64,000 bases of DNA, taken from NCBI GenBank assembly GCA_050084515.1, contig CM114274.1, positions 4,960,001 to 5,024,000 on the forward strand. The letters are read 5' to 3'. Below are positions 31,270-42,800 of this stretch, in pieces. The notes beneath the pieces were generated by a model, which worked only from the letters and a program-made list of their open reading frames with translations, was not told the origin of the DNA and made no database searches. Within the stretch, counting starts at the first letter, position 1, and the number at the start of each line of letters is the position of its first letter. This DNA is from Blasia pusilla (Eukaryota > Marchantiophyta > Marchantiopsida > Blasiales). The translations under genes and the position numbers were made by a program.

Positions 31270-32300
31270 TGACCCCACTGGATACCACACCCATTGTGTG
31301 GTAGTGTCCAGAGGAGGGTGTTAGGGTGTTAGATCTCTTCGGAGGGATTAGCATAGGATTGACTGCGGTTTTGCAGGCGGACAACGGGTGCATCAATACC
31401 TTTATGTGGAGAGAGATGAGACCCCGCGATGAGTATCATTACGTCACGTAGGGAGATTGGTCCAAAGGTATCCTGAGTTGTTGTCGGTATCTACAGTACG
31501 GGGATATCAGCATACACTACCCATTGACATCTCGTTGGTGGGGGCGCAGGATCTGGATAGAGTTGGCACCATTCATTTGGTGATTGTTGGATGGCCATGT
31601 CAGGGTCATTCATCAGCTGGCCGAGGGTTTGGATTGCATGATCCAAGGTCAGGGATGTTTTGGGAGATGTTGTGAGTAGCACGACACTTGCAGGAGAGTC
31701 AGACATGTTCTCCGACTTACATTTTGGAGAACGTGCCATTGTTGGGAGACACTCGTGCACGTGTGATGACGAGTGTGCATCAGGTGAGGTCTTGGTTGGG
31801 ACCTACTGTGTTGTTAAATGCAGCGAGAGTTGGATCACGCGCCCATCGTCCACGACTGTGGTGGACGAACCTGATACCATCAGAACTACTGAGTTGAGCA
31901 TACAATGGAGTCCAGAGAGCACCACATCTCACAGTGGATGCTAGTTTGGGCTCAGGGCGTCGATCTCAGGTGGTGACGTGGGATGATAGACCATCGTTGG
32001 CGATGGCCAATAGGGTGGGGGAGTTGAGGGCAGCCTTACCTACGTTGGTGAGCTTCCCAACATCCCATACCTTTCGTCAGGGAGGGCATGCATGATTTGG
32101 GATGAGGTGACCCGAGCATTGGAGGAGCCTACAACAGATGAGTGCAAGCGTGCCATGGGGTTCGCTACGGGTACAACGGCAATGCCATGTATGACTGTGG
32201 CGTCCCGGAGATAGGTTTTGGGGCAGGAAATGGATCTCAACTATCTCACATGGATAGTCAGCCTAGGTATCGCTGAGCAGAGACGGATGCGAGTGTCATC
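31270..32300 (+). pseudogene. Element D DNMT3-like cytosine-5 methyltransferase domain
   Basis: The best-preserved copy of the captured methyltransferase. Motif I is VLDLFGGISIGLTAVLQA (31,326-31,380). The region before motif IV is VGTIHLVIVGWPCQGHSS with the catalytic Cys (about 31,563-31,612), then GRGFGLHDPRSGMFWEML. Motif VI is YILENVPLLGDTRARV (about 31,718-31,765). Motif VIII is GSRAHRPRLWWTNLIP (about 31,832-31,876). The C-terminal part has DECKRAMGFATGTTAMP and VLGQEMDLNYLTWIVSLG (about 32,138-32,270). Stops at 31,675 and in the last part, plus frame changes, disable it. Motif order is canonical, unlike plant DRM enzymes, which have permuted motifs. Confidence 0.88.
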
Positions 32301-32639
32301 CATGCCGTCACGTCCACGAGTTGGACCATTGCCTACAAGGTCTATACAGGCATTGGCTGGGGGCGGAACGAGGAGAGATAGGCACCCATGGACTTCTTGG
32401 GGCGTCATTCGAGCGGAGAGTGCAAAAGCGGGTAGAGGAGCACATGTTCATTTTTTGGATGTGGAGCATGGGATAGGAGGTCAGAGTGGAGTGGTTGTTA
32501 CGGAGGTGGCTAGGGTTGCTACATAGCAACCAAAGCCGGAGGTTGCATCCTCTCCGAGTGAGGTCACAATGGAGACTTGGGAGCCTATGATAGGTCTCAA
32601 GTTGATAGGAGGAGAGCAATGGTGAGTTCATAGGTTTTT

Positions 32640-33570
32640 GAGAGGGCATGTCAATTTCTTTTGCCTTCAGTATGAGAGACTTGGGTACCGTGAAGGGTCC
32701 CGAGATACGGATTGAGTTGGCTAGTGATACGCCGATCTTTCGTCGACCCTACAGGTATTCTCATATGGAGCGAGCCTTAATTCAGAGCAAGAGTCAAGAC
32801 TTGTCGGAGGTAGGACTTGTGGAGTTATCACATGGGGAGTATACATCCGCCAAAGTCAAGCCGGCAAAGAAGGATATGTATGGCAATTGGACGGATAGGC
32901 GGATGTGTGGAGATTACCATCCTATCAACCGACAGACGAGGTAAGATCGGTACGCCATGCGTACTCTTGAGGAGATCTTTGATGCGGTAGGGCATGCAAA
33001 GATCTTCAGTACTTTAGATCTCCATGCTGGCTATCATGAGCTTCCTATCAGGTTGGAGGACAGGGAGAAGACAACATTCTAGGGGATAGATTGCTTGTAT
33101 CAGTGGCGGTTCTTACCATTTGGGTTGATGAACGCGCCTGCGGAGTTTCAAAGAGTGATGGATAGGATTCTGGCTGGCTTTTGTACGATATTATAGAGAT
33201 GATATTCTTATCTTCAGTTCCACAGTTGAGGAGCATGAGCGACACCTAGAGGAGGTGTTTTGGAGATTGCAGTTAAATGGACAGAAGTTACATCTAGGCA
33301 AATGCAGATTCTTTCAAGAGCAGATTGAGTACTTGGGACACACCATATACCCGAGTGGGTTGGGCTTTCAGAAAATGAAGGTGGAGGCTATTGCGCAGAT
33401 TCCACGGCCTATAGATGTGAGTCAAGTGCAAGCATTTCTTGGACTAGCGAACTTCTATCGACGGTATGTCAAGGGTTTTAGTGCGATCGCGAAGTATTTG
33501 ACCTTGTTGACGAGACTTTATCAGGTTTGGTTGTGGGGAGATTATCATGAGCGAGCATTTCACGAGCTCA
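32640..33570 (+). pseudogene. Element D reverse transcriptase
   Basis: The 32,648-32,944 frame has PIFRRPYRYSHME, GDYHPINRQT and other N-terminal blocks, ending at TAA 32,942. EIFDAVGHAKIFSTLDLHAGYHELPI follows in the same region, then TAG at 33,080-33,082 (a tryptophan codon in sister copies) and FLPFGLMNAPAEFQRVMD. A short deletion near 33,178 shifts the frame. The catalytic box reads YRDD instead of YIDD. The 33,255-33,611 frame carries the thumb/connection region (GKCRFF, YLGHTIYP, LGLANFYRRYVKGF). Confidence 0.9.
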
Positions 33571-33599
33571 AGGACACGTTGATGTCCTCACCCATTCCA

Positions 33600-34164
33600 G
33601 AGACGGGTTAGGGGTTGCCCATTCCAGTTACATACGGATTAGAGCATGTCCTCATCATCCCTTACTCAAAGGGATGATGAGGAGAGGGAGTTCGTTGTGG
33701 CTTACGCAAGCCGATCGAACAACATTGCAGAGGCGAAGCATAGCTCCTACGAGGGAGAGTGCTTGGCTGCAGTGTGGGCCATGGCACATTTTAGGTGCTA
33801 TTTATTCGGCAACCCTTTCACACTTATCACTGATCATCAGCCGTTGAGGTGGTTGATGGAGTGTGACAAGCTTACGGGAAAGCTTGGCAGGTGGGCTCTA
33901 TTACTACAAGAGTATGAGTTCGAGGTGGTTCAGATGCCAGGTCGGCTGAACTTGGATGCAGATGGATTGAGTCGTAACCCATGTCTGAGTCAGAGAGATG
34001 ACACAGGAGCTCCATGGCACGGAGAGAGTGATGAGGAGATGGTACCTGGTTGGCATGCATCTGCCTATCTTTGTTGGTTGACTATGGTAGGTCAGTCCCA
34101 GGTGATGACTCGAGTGGTGGGGTCGGATGATGAGTCTTTGAGGAGGTCAGTGAGGAGGCGATAG
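33600..34164 (+). pseudogene. Element D RNase H
   Basis: The 33,646-34,164 frame is open for 172 aa and complete for the core: EFVVAYASRSNN, YEGECLAAVWAMAHFRCYLFG, LITDHQPLRWLME and LNLDADGLSRNP. Only the first strand, which holds one catalytic Asp (HTDWS in C), falls in a disrupted part near 33,610-33,650. Confidence 0.88.
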
Positions 34165-34319
34165 GTGGTCGTGATATCCATGATGATGTGGAGGTTGTGG
34201 AGTTCTTGCATTGAGTTATAGCGAGCACTGTGAGTGCTAGGGAGCGAGATTGGATCCTATAGAGAGCCACGAGGTTCAAGTGGGAGGGGACTCACATTTT
34301 TCGGGTATGGGGAGATGGT

Positions 34320-34919
34320 AGGATACGAGTGGTACCTCATCCTTCCCAGCGAGCACGTGTAGTGCAACATGCCCACGAGGAGTTGGGGCATTTTGGAGTA
34401 AAGCGTACTTACATCTTACTCCAGGTTCAGTATTGGTGGTGCGGCATGCATACTCGGATACAGCAATTTATGGCCAGATGTATGGTATGTGATAGAGTGC
34501 GAGCATCCTTCAATGCTCACACTCCGCAGTTGCATCCTTTTCCGATTATGGGTTTAGGTTATCGGTGGAGTTTAGACTTCGTGGGACCTTTGCCATTGAC
34601 GGGGCGTCATCACATGTACATGTTGGTCATGGTGGAGCATTTCTCCAAGTGGGTAGAGTTGGTGGCACTACCGGACAAGGCGAGCAAGGGAACAACTTAT
34701 GTGTTTCTAGATCGTGTGCGTAGTCACTTTGGTGCACCGGCGAAGGTGTTGACTGACCAGGGTACCGAGTTCATGGGCTTGTTTCAGGCCTTGTGTGATC
34801 ATGGGCTGATAGATCATCGCACCATGTCCAGAGATCATCTTGAGGCGGATGGGTTGGCGGAGAGAGTAGTACAGACGGTGAAGAGAGGAGTACGCAAGTA
34901 TGGCTTGCAGTGGGGATAG
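34320..34919 (+). pseudogene. Element D DDE integrase
   Basis: The 34,329-34,919 frame encodes an apparently complete catalytic unit: zinc-binding HAHEELGHFG and CMVC, D in SLDFVGP, D in LTDQGTEF and E in GLAERVVQ, with the usual spacing of an rve core. A TAG at 34,917 ends the frame just before the GPY/F-like part, which continues in the same frame from 34,920. Apart from that one stop, integrase and PHD finger would be one open frame. This establishes that the split-repeat elements use a DDE integrase. Confidence 0.92.
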
Positions 34920-35612
34920 TTAAGTGAGTGGGACCTAGAGTTGCCATTGTTGGCTATGGGTTATCGCTTTAGTCGGCATGCATCCTTGGCGTCATTTTCA
35001 CCGTACTTTTTGCTCTTTGGGAGAGGGCCAGATTTACCTACAGCTATTCGATGTGACATGGTGGAGGTGTTAGATCTTGATGATCCAGATGTGTGGGTAC
35101 AAGCGTGTTCTCAAAGGGCAGAGATTTTTCGTAGAGTTATGCCTATGGAATTTGAGAACTTAGCCATTGCTCAGCATAGAGATACATTGAGGTATGCGAC
35201 CATTGGTGGAGGAGGTTATCGTCCAGGGATTAGGATGTTTCATCCCGGAGATTACGTGTATTTACAGCAAGCGACATCCACGACGCTAGATGTCACTGTA
35301 GGGCGCACGATCCCATGTGTGCATGAGGTATTACCGACCGGAGTCCTCATGTTGGAGGGACGGGATGGTATGGTTTGGAAGGATCATGTGCATAATTGTG
35401 CGCCATGTCATCTTCTGAACGTGGACGGGACATTGGATCCAAGCTTGGCAATGGTACCTGCAGGCTTAAGGTGTATGTTGTGCAGATCTACGAGGGATGG
35501 AGCCACCATGTTGGTATGTGATGGTTGTTATCGAGGGTGGCACCTCTCATGTTTGACCCCCCCTCTTGATGTAGTTCCCACATGACGATGGATGTGTCCG
35601 AGATGTGTATAG
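34920..35612 (+). pseudogene. Element D GPY/F-like region and PHD finger
   Basis: Same frame as the integrase: LASFSPYFLLFGRGPDLP, ENLAIAQHRDTLRYATI, FHPGDYVYLQQ (GPY/F-like) and LMLEGRDGMVWKDHV. The PHD finger follows with CMLCRS (35,472-), CDGCYRGWHLSCLTPPL, an in-frame TGA at 35,583 and WMCPRCV, then stop at 35,610-35,612. All eight zinc ligands (C4HC3) are encoded. It occupies the place of a chromodomain in chromoviruses. A histone-reading role in targeting is inference. Confidence 0.88.
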
Positions 35613-35679
35613 GGTAGTAGGTCATGTTAGGGAGATGTGATAAGTTCTATCTAGAGTTAGGGGGATCCAACTGCCAGCT

Positions 35680-35688
35680 ACGGGGGCG
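35680..35688 (+). other. Element D polypurine tract
   Basis: ACGGGGGCG, directly before B1. It is slightly degraded relative to A and C. Confidence 0.65.
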
Positions 35689-35826
35689 GTTGTGTGATCT
35701 CCATGTATATTTATGAGTTGATTTCTGTACATGTGTGGATCTACCCGTGGGGTTGGAAGATCGGTGTTGTGTGGTGTGGATGTTACCAGCGATGTATGTT
35801 GTATAGCAATGTGTATGCGCACGACA
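35689..35826 (+). repeat. Element D, B1 terminal unit
   Basis: 138 bp, from GTTGTGTGATC to GCGCACGACA, the same length as B2. Two bases (GC) separate it from A2. Confidence 0.9.
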
Positions 35827-35828
35827 GC

Positions 35829-36310
35829 TGTCACATCTGAGTAACCAATAGGCCGAGATCTATCGTGGATAGGGCATAGGAGCTAGCGGACTGTCTTGAG
35901 TGTAACTTTGTCATGCGGTGTCAGATTAGGTTGAGGATAGGTCCGTTGTGTCAAGAACGTCGTTTCTGACAACTTTCCTGTTGAGGTCTTTCACATCCAG
36001 GTGATTTGTTGAGCAGGTCACCCGCCTCTGGTAACCTGTGCGTGCAGGTTACCAGGAGGATAGCTATTTTTAGGGGAAGAGCCTTTTAGCTCTTCCCAAC
36101 CCTATATGAGAGGGAGGAAGATGGCTTTCCCAAGCCATCTTTCTCATGTTGGGTCGTTGAAGCATCTCTCTTGTATGTGTAAGAGATAGGACTAGGGTGC
36201 TAGCTTCGAGATTCCTTGATAACGCAGGGTGGACGAGGCTCGATATGCCGATGTAGATTGAGGAGTGGAGTTTTAAGCCGGGTATGCCGTTTTTACCACT
36301 CTTTATTTTT
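35829..36310 (+). repeat. Element D, A2 terminal unit
   Basis: 482 bp starting TGTCACATC, matching A1 (17,186-17,663). Its TATA box has decayed to CTATATGAGAG, but the self-primer sequence is preserved (36,136-36,149). Confidence 0.9.
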
Positions 36311-36448
36311 GTTGTGTGATCTTCATGTATATGTATGACTTGATTTTTGTACATGTGTGGATCTACCCTTGGGTGGGGAAGATCGGTGTTGTGTGGTATG
36401 GATGTGAACAGCGACGTATGTTGTATAGCGATGTATATGCGCACGACA
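36311..36448 (+). repeat. Element D, B2 terminal unit (right end)
   Basis: 138 bp joined to A2 without spacer and ending GCGCACGACA before the ACCG duplication. Confidence 0.9.
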
Positions 36449-36620
36449 ACCGGGGTTACGTGTTGAGCTAGTCAGGAGAATTTGGAAATTTCCGAGTGAG
36501 TTTCTTAAGTACTGGCCAAAAACCGATGGTATAGGGAGGTCCTCTTTTGTATTTGTATCGGTTTAGCCAACCGGAATGAGGAAAAGTTCGTAATTTACCG
36601 TCCAATTTTGTAGAGACAGA
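36449..36620 (+). repeat. Inverted repeat, left arm (interrupted by element D)
   Basis: With 17,167-17,185 on the other side of element D, this forms about 190 bp that match 43,715-43,903 in inverted orientation (shared GGGGTTACGTGTTGA, GGCCAAAAACCG and GGTCCTC blocks). The outer end is CAATGTCCG. Confidence 0.7.
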
Positions 36621-39162
36621 AATCTGTTTCAATTGAGTATGATAAATAAAGTAAAACCACGTGCTCCAAATTCGTTTGGGGCTCATTGTTAGAGGTAATA
36701 ATGAATGAAAAATCCCCAAAAATTAAAATAAAATAGAAAACCTAATAATCAATGAGTGCAAACTCACATTCCCCCAAATGATGAATCTCTATGATCCTTC
36801 CTAGCCTTGCTCATGACAGAAGGGAAGCGGATTCCATCGTGATTCCAACGTGAGTTGAACTCTAATAAATTTGCTGCAGGCGTACAACATAGAGAGAAAC
36901 TCTCCTCTGGTGCTTGAGTTGCCGGAGAATCGATGTAGGCTTTCGCGAACGAGGCGTATTGTAGGTCAGATCATTAGACAGGACGGGTTTCCCAGGAACT
37001 TACACCGCACACAGGTGGGTTCAGTGGTGGACGGGTAGTGTCAGCGTCTCGAGTCTAGTAAGTGCGCAGTAGGAACCGCCAAGCTCTGCTATGATGGGGT
37101 CGAGATTCATGGGCCTCGTTGCTTAAGCCTCAAGGAAGGAAGGTCTGGAAGAAGTGGGCGAAATTTGGGGAATCACGAGAAGGATTTCGACGTGGACGAA
37201 GGCACCGGCGGAAACGGATAAGCTTGAGAGGGCCGGCCGGTGTTCTTTCCTGCAGTCGGAGGGAGATGGCGGAAACGGTTACTCGCACTCGAAAACTCTC
37301 AAAGATTCTGTCGTGGATGCAGTGAAGAGACAGTCACATTGTGGTCCACCCCTTGTCGATGCATCCGACTCAAGATTCACGGCGATATTCTACGATTGTG
37401 GAGACGAGAGGAGGGAAGCTCGCCTGTCGCCCTGCCCAAACGCAAACCAGAAGGTGTCCGCAGATGTGTGGGCCAAGCAGATTGAATTGCATCAAGTAGG
37501 AGGCTAGGCTTAGCTGAGTTCGATGGATCGCCATGTCCTGGAGTTGCGGTTGGCAAAGTGGTGAGAGGTATGGACCAAAAGTCAAAGTGCAAGAAACCGT
37601 AACAGAGTGCAGAGGGGAGGGGAAGGGGGAGGAGGTGGAGTGGCAGGGAGGCAGGATTTGAAATGCGCACCCCATCCCGCGCGGCTAGCGTTGTGGATTG
37701 CTCTCGTGCCTCAGATCTTGGATCTGGGAGAATCAGATTCGGCGTCCCCGCCATCAAGAAAGAAGTAAGCGAGAAGCAATCAGACTGACCAACTGAACCT
37801 GGAGCTGACCTCTCTCCCTCCCACCCTTTTTCATTCCCGTCAATCTGCTCTGCTCAAACCGCACCTTCCTCTCTATAGGCCATCACGTGAATCTTGAGCT
37901 TCCTGCTTAGCATAGCTTTGGCGTATTCCCCATGTATGTCTACGCAGTCGTAGTCCCCTGGATCGTTTTCAGTTGGGCTGCCAATTCCGTGGCTCGGATG
38001 GAGAGCGGCAAATTCCGTCAAGGGCAGAAGAGAGAGATGTTGGAGGCTCGCTCTGAGGAAAAGGCTAGAATATAAAGGTGTCCGGCAACTATGGCAGGGA
38101 GCGCAGGAACGTACTGCACTCACTGACTGCAAGGGATCTTGGTAAAAGAAGGAACGGAAGGGAGAGGTGAGGGCCAGGGAGGGAGAGAGAGAGAGAGGGC
38201 AGTAACTTGCTCAGAGGAATTTTGTGCACTACTTCAAGGCATTTGGAAGGCTGGCCGGGTTTGAGTGGGGACGGATGATTCTGAATCGGGAACAGCTGTT
38301 GGGGATTGGGTCGTGCTATAAATGGTGGGTCTTACAAACTTAGGAACCTCGATGTGGTGTACAAGTCAAAGAAACTGTGGGAGCACATAGTTAGCTCTGC
38401 CTTAAAGCTTGGACGTACCCGGAAACGAGGGCCAAGAGTCCAAGACGGGTGACGGGAGTTGGGAACAGGTCATGGGCTCCCGCAGAGTCCAATGACTGGA
38501 GCGAACTGCGACTGGTCTGTCTGTCTGCGTGCTTGCTACAGTACCGATACTACCGATGAAAATCTCCTTTTGGTCATAAATGCAAAAGTGCTCTCATGTA
38601 CGCTGGGTTATTGTTGTTGTTGTTATCGAGGGGACTAGGTTGGCATGTGGGCTAGTCCGCCATCTAACTTGCCTTGCCCTTGCTGGAATGGGCTGCCAAA
38701 TGTGGGGCCTGGAATTGGACAAGCAGTGCTCTAGCAAGCAAGAATGGTTGGAAACGAGGCAGCCAGTTTTTTGCGTAAGAGTGCGGGGAGAACCGCGTTT
38801 TGAGGGATTCTCTCGAGAACCATGTCGTATGGTTCCAGATTATGTGATCTTTGCTTCTTCCTCCCATCTTTTCTCTCGAGTCTGGTTCTGTTTTCTAGGA
38901 AGCGGATACAAACAAAGCGTCCCCTGCACCAACCGATGGCCTTGGTGACATCGTTCCAGCATCCACGGTCCAAATCTGACTCCCGAATCCCGGAAACTCG
39001 GAAGAACAGGTTTTATGTTGCAAACCTTGTGATCGGGAGGTCACCTCGCGTCCACCCGTCTAAATGAAGGCCAGGCCAGTTAGCTTCTAGTCAACTGCAT
39101 GGCGCTGGCAGACCTGGAAGGATAGAGATATGCGGGACGACAGAAGAGCTGGGTTGGGTTGG

Positions 39163-39190
39163 GTTCGATCGGATCGGATCGGATCGGATT
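39163..39190. repeat. Microsatellite (GGATC)n
   Basis: About four consecutive GGATC units (TCGGATCGGATCGGATC pattern), preceded by GGGTT repeats. Confidence 0.8.
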
Positions 39191-39773
39191 TGGAGTGCTG
39201 CGTTTGTAGCAGTGGAGGTTATTTGGCATCGGATTTCGCTCTGGAAAGACGGGAGTCGCTAGGGGTGTGTACACTGTCCCAGAACAGAAAGAAGGAAGTC
39301 TTCCAGGTGGACGGCAAACGTGAGCCGGGGAGAGAGAGTGAGGAAGAAGGGGGAGAACGCAACAAGACGATTCCTGCGGGGTTATCCCGATGGTTAGGGC
39401 GCTGAATAAGTAGGCTGCCTTCATTGATGGAAAGAAAAATGATGACCGCGAGCTTGGTGTCGCATAGAGTTTCCTTTCTCGAAGTACGCGATGCGGGAAA
39501 GCACTGCTCTTTCAACGCGAAGGGAATGCAGGAATCGGAGGGAGAGAAGTCGGTCACTGAACTACAGTGCAAGCCTTGCCACCGAATTATTATTATTGTC
39601 GCAGTCAGAAGACACTTACTTGTAGCTTCCTTCCCGCGTCCCCCGCCCACTCTCGTCTGGGTCTGCCTGCGGGACTACGCTGTGATGGACATGAAGATCC
39701 CCCACATGGCGGAGATTGATACGATCCTTCCTCACATGGTGGGGCAGGACGGAAGCGAGCAAGCCAGCCAGCC

Positions 39774-39872
39774 AGCCACACATCCTCGGCTTCTTCGGTA
39801 AAACCAGCCACAGATCCTCGACTACTTCGTTAAAACCAATCACAGATCCTCAGCTACTTCGGTAAAATGACC
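39774..39872. repeat. 32-bp tandem repeat, three units
   Basis: Three successive units with the core CACAGATCCTC, a CTTCGGTAAAA-type block and a short variable end, at about 39,776, 39,808 and 39,840. An AGCC run (AGCCAGCCAGCC) precedes them. Confidence 0.8.
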
Positions 39873-42800
39873 CATCGATAGGCAAAGGTTTCGAAATTAC
39901 CTTCCCTTAGCAGCCAGCACCAGGGACAGAACTCAAGCAGTGCCTTTAAGGATCGGTATTGCGAGCGAACGATCCGCTGCGATGGTCGATAGATATTCAT
40001 CCTTTCTAGCTGCCTCGAAGCGAATAAATGCATGTAGACGGAGGTCATTTGCTCACTATTAGTTCGTGGGGCTTTGGATGTGCGCTTTCCTCGAGCGGGG
40101 CTGCAGCTCACGTGATGTGGTGTTCCCGCACGCGACGCTGTAAGCAACAAAGGATTCCTCGGTAGTGGATCCGCATCCACCGCTTCTTTCTTGTCCCATA
40201 TCTCTGTGGCTTGTCAGTCATTTCGGAACGCCTTATGGCCTACGTGATTTCGAGCAAGATTTGAAATTAAGATGATTCTTCGGATGACGCATGCAACCTC
40301 ATCTGCCCGTGCGCTTTTCGTCATACCGGTAAACCGCAGAACCCCACTCCGCAGCTCCGCTGCGCTGTCGAAGCGAAAGTGGTGGTCACGGCCTCCTCGT
40401 CGCGACTTTAGCCATCTATGTATCCCACGAGACTCTAGTGATGAAGCTTGCGGCTACAGACAGCAGTCTCAAAACGTCGTTCATGGCTCACCTCGACTTC
40501 GGTAAGCAGGCCTGTGCGTTTCGCTCTGGATTAGCCACTATACGGCAACGATGCCAGACAAGATTCGGGGAGCCAGTCATCCCGATTTCAGCTTGCATTC
40601 CGAACTCCATTCTTGAAAAGTGGGTACTCTTCCCGGGGCAGTCGGCGAGTGTCTCAATAAACCAATACGAGGTTCTGCAGCCCTCGTAGTTGGAGAGCAG
40701 GGGTGACGAGTCTCGACCTACAGAACATTTCAGCGCCTGTCCTGAAAGCCCGTAGGTGAGCTGAATTCTCCAGCGTAACGAAATCTAAATATAAGCGGAG
40801 CAGATTTCGATGTGCGTAAATGTCCCGAAAACTGTTCGGGAAAAGTGTTGGTGAACGGAAGATCAGGCTTAGCTGCTCGCTGTAATCTCGTATAACAAGA
40901 ATGGTGATCTGCCGGTGACTCAAATCAATCGTAAGAACCCAATCGTAAGACTACACCCTCATCAGCGCGAACGCATAAGCTTTCCCATCCTTCCCTCACA
41001 AGGTCGATCCCCTAATCAACTCAGGAAGCCGCGTGTCCAGCCTCCCGCGCGAGCTCCGGAGCATTTTCTAAGCAGCCTAGTCTCAAACTGAAAAGTTGGA
41101 CAAGCCTCTACACAAGCAAATGCCCCTAAGGTCTTCCAGCAAAGCCGATCCGTTGGTCAGTCGAACCTCCGATGAAGCCGTTGAATCCGTCGTAGAAACT
41201 TAGCAGGCTGTCTTCTAGCTTCAAAAGTGGCCATGGCCTCACCCCTGTCAGCTCGGCGCAGAAACCCAACCCGCTAGCGAAGTCACTCACCTATCCTCAA
41301 ACGCCGCACCTCGATGACTCTGGATTCTTGCTTATTTCGGGCAGTGCACCGGCAGCGATGGCGAGAGTCATCAACATGAAACGGAGAGAGTTTCCGCATA
41401 TCCAGCTGAATCGCAACAGTGCAGACGTCCGAGGATATCGAGTCAGAGAAGGGATACGTGCGCCGGAGCCTATGATTGCATGCAACACTGCCGATTTATA
41501 CCACGATTGATTGCCAAGTTGCGAGCCCTTCCAATCTCAGTGCTCAGAAAGCTGCTTGCTTTGCACTTTGCACACGATGGTGTCGAACACGATTCCAATT
41601 TCCAAGAGTAAAACGTGTTAAAATCGGGATGCTGCTCGTCATTAGCCATGACCAGTGGACGCCGAAGCGCGTCGGCTTTGACTCGTGCTCGGGAAGTACG
41701 TAGACCTATCTCGATGTATACGTATAGATGTGTCTACGGTGACTGCGTCAGAAGCGCCTGTCTCGCGCTAGCACAGTCACGTCGGAGGCATGTGGTTGCG
41801 CGAAGCGAGCAATTTAATTTTATCACAGAGAAAGGCACAAAGAACTAATCGCTGCATCGAATCGATGAGTATTTAATGCTGCCATACCCACCATGTGGCA
41901 GCAGAGGCCAGAGTATGGTCTTTCTCGCGATGGTCGCCCATAACCGTAAGCAGATATCACTGTAGCCATCGCCGGGAGAAACAAACGGACACGACGTTTT
42001 TAAAGGTCGTAGGCTTTACGACGGAAGGACGAGGGTACGGAGAGGAGCAGGAGCAGGAGAGTCCGAGGCATTTTCACAGAGAAAAGCGCGCAACAACGAG
42101 ATCGAATACGCAACCTCTTTGTTTGCGTTGTAAACGCAAACGGATGATGTACGTCTGGCCGGAGCCCCGGCCTACCTCATACTAGTAGCTATGATCTTTC
42201 TCCGCACCGTAGAATTCATGCACTCGGTTTGCTCTGCGCGATGTGCATGAACGAGAAAAATAAAAGTCCCCGCCACATGTCCCACTGCAGCTCGTTCGTA
42301 CCACCCTGGCATACAATCCTATTGAATTCACGTCGCGATTTCTAGGTGCCACAGTGCGGCTGAAACAGTGGGAGCGTTGCTGAGTTTGGAAGATACTTGA
42401 GCTGGACAGACGACACACGGAAAGGCTGCACAGAATCAAACATGACATATGCCTCGATGGACGCGGGCGGTCCTTCGAAAAACTGACTGAGCCTCGTGCA
42501 CAACTGGTCACTGGTGGCAGCAGCAGTAGCAGCCACACCGGAATCTCCCCGCCCCTCGCACTGTGCGCAGCACATTTCTTGCTCCTGAAAAACTGCTCAG
42601 GAATCTGATCCACACTCTATTCCATTGCGCAGCGTATGAAACCGCATCGACGTTGCGCCTCTCTAACCAGACACGACTCAGCGAGCGCTCGTAGTCGTCG
42701 TCGTCGTCATCCCAAAACAAAAATTCGACATGCCAATGTGTTCCCACAGATTGCTCTTTAATGTTCTTTTCTGCTCCGTATTCAACGATGTGCACATGAC

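Larger units (their letters stand above)
17186..36448 (+). mobile_element. Element D: Ty3/gypsy DNMT-lineage retrotransposon carrying nested element C
   Basis: Left end TGTCACATTT (17,186) and right end GCGCACGACA... form TATGCGCACGACA (36,448), flanked by ACCG at 17,182-17,185 and 36,449-36,452. A related, uninterrupted copy of the target lies inverted at 43,861-43,903 and has ACCG once, confirming the limits. Order: A1, primer site, leader, gag (split by element C at 20,372-30,144), protease, methyltransferase, RT, RNase H, integrase, PHD, polypurine tract, B1, A2, B2. Without C it is about 9.5 kb. It is the least decayed copy but still has stops and frameshifts in most domains. Confidence 0.9.

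Noticed and set aside
35692-36448. Two short LTRs of about 130 bp (35,689-35,826 and 36,311-36,448) forming a small TRIM element.
   Set aside because: The segment between them is A2, homologous to the element's left end, and the outer limits with duplications are those of the whole element.
39360-39420. tRNA-like sequence around GGTTATCCCGATGG.
   Set aside because: No cloverleaf could be formed, and A and B boxes are not at proper spacing.
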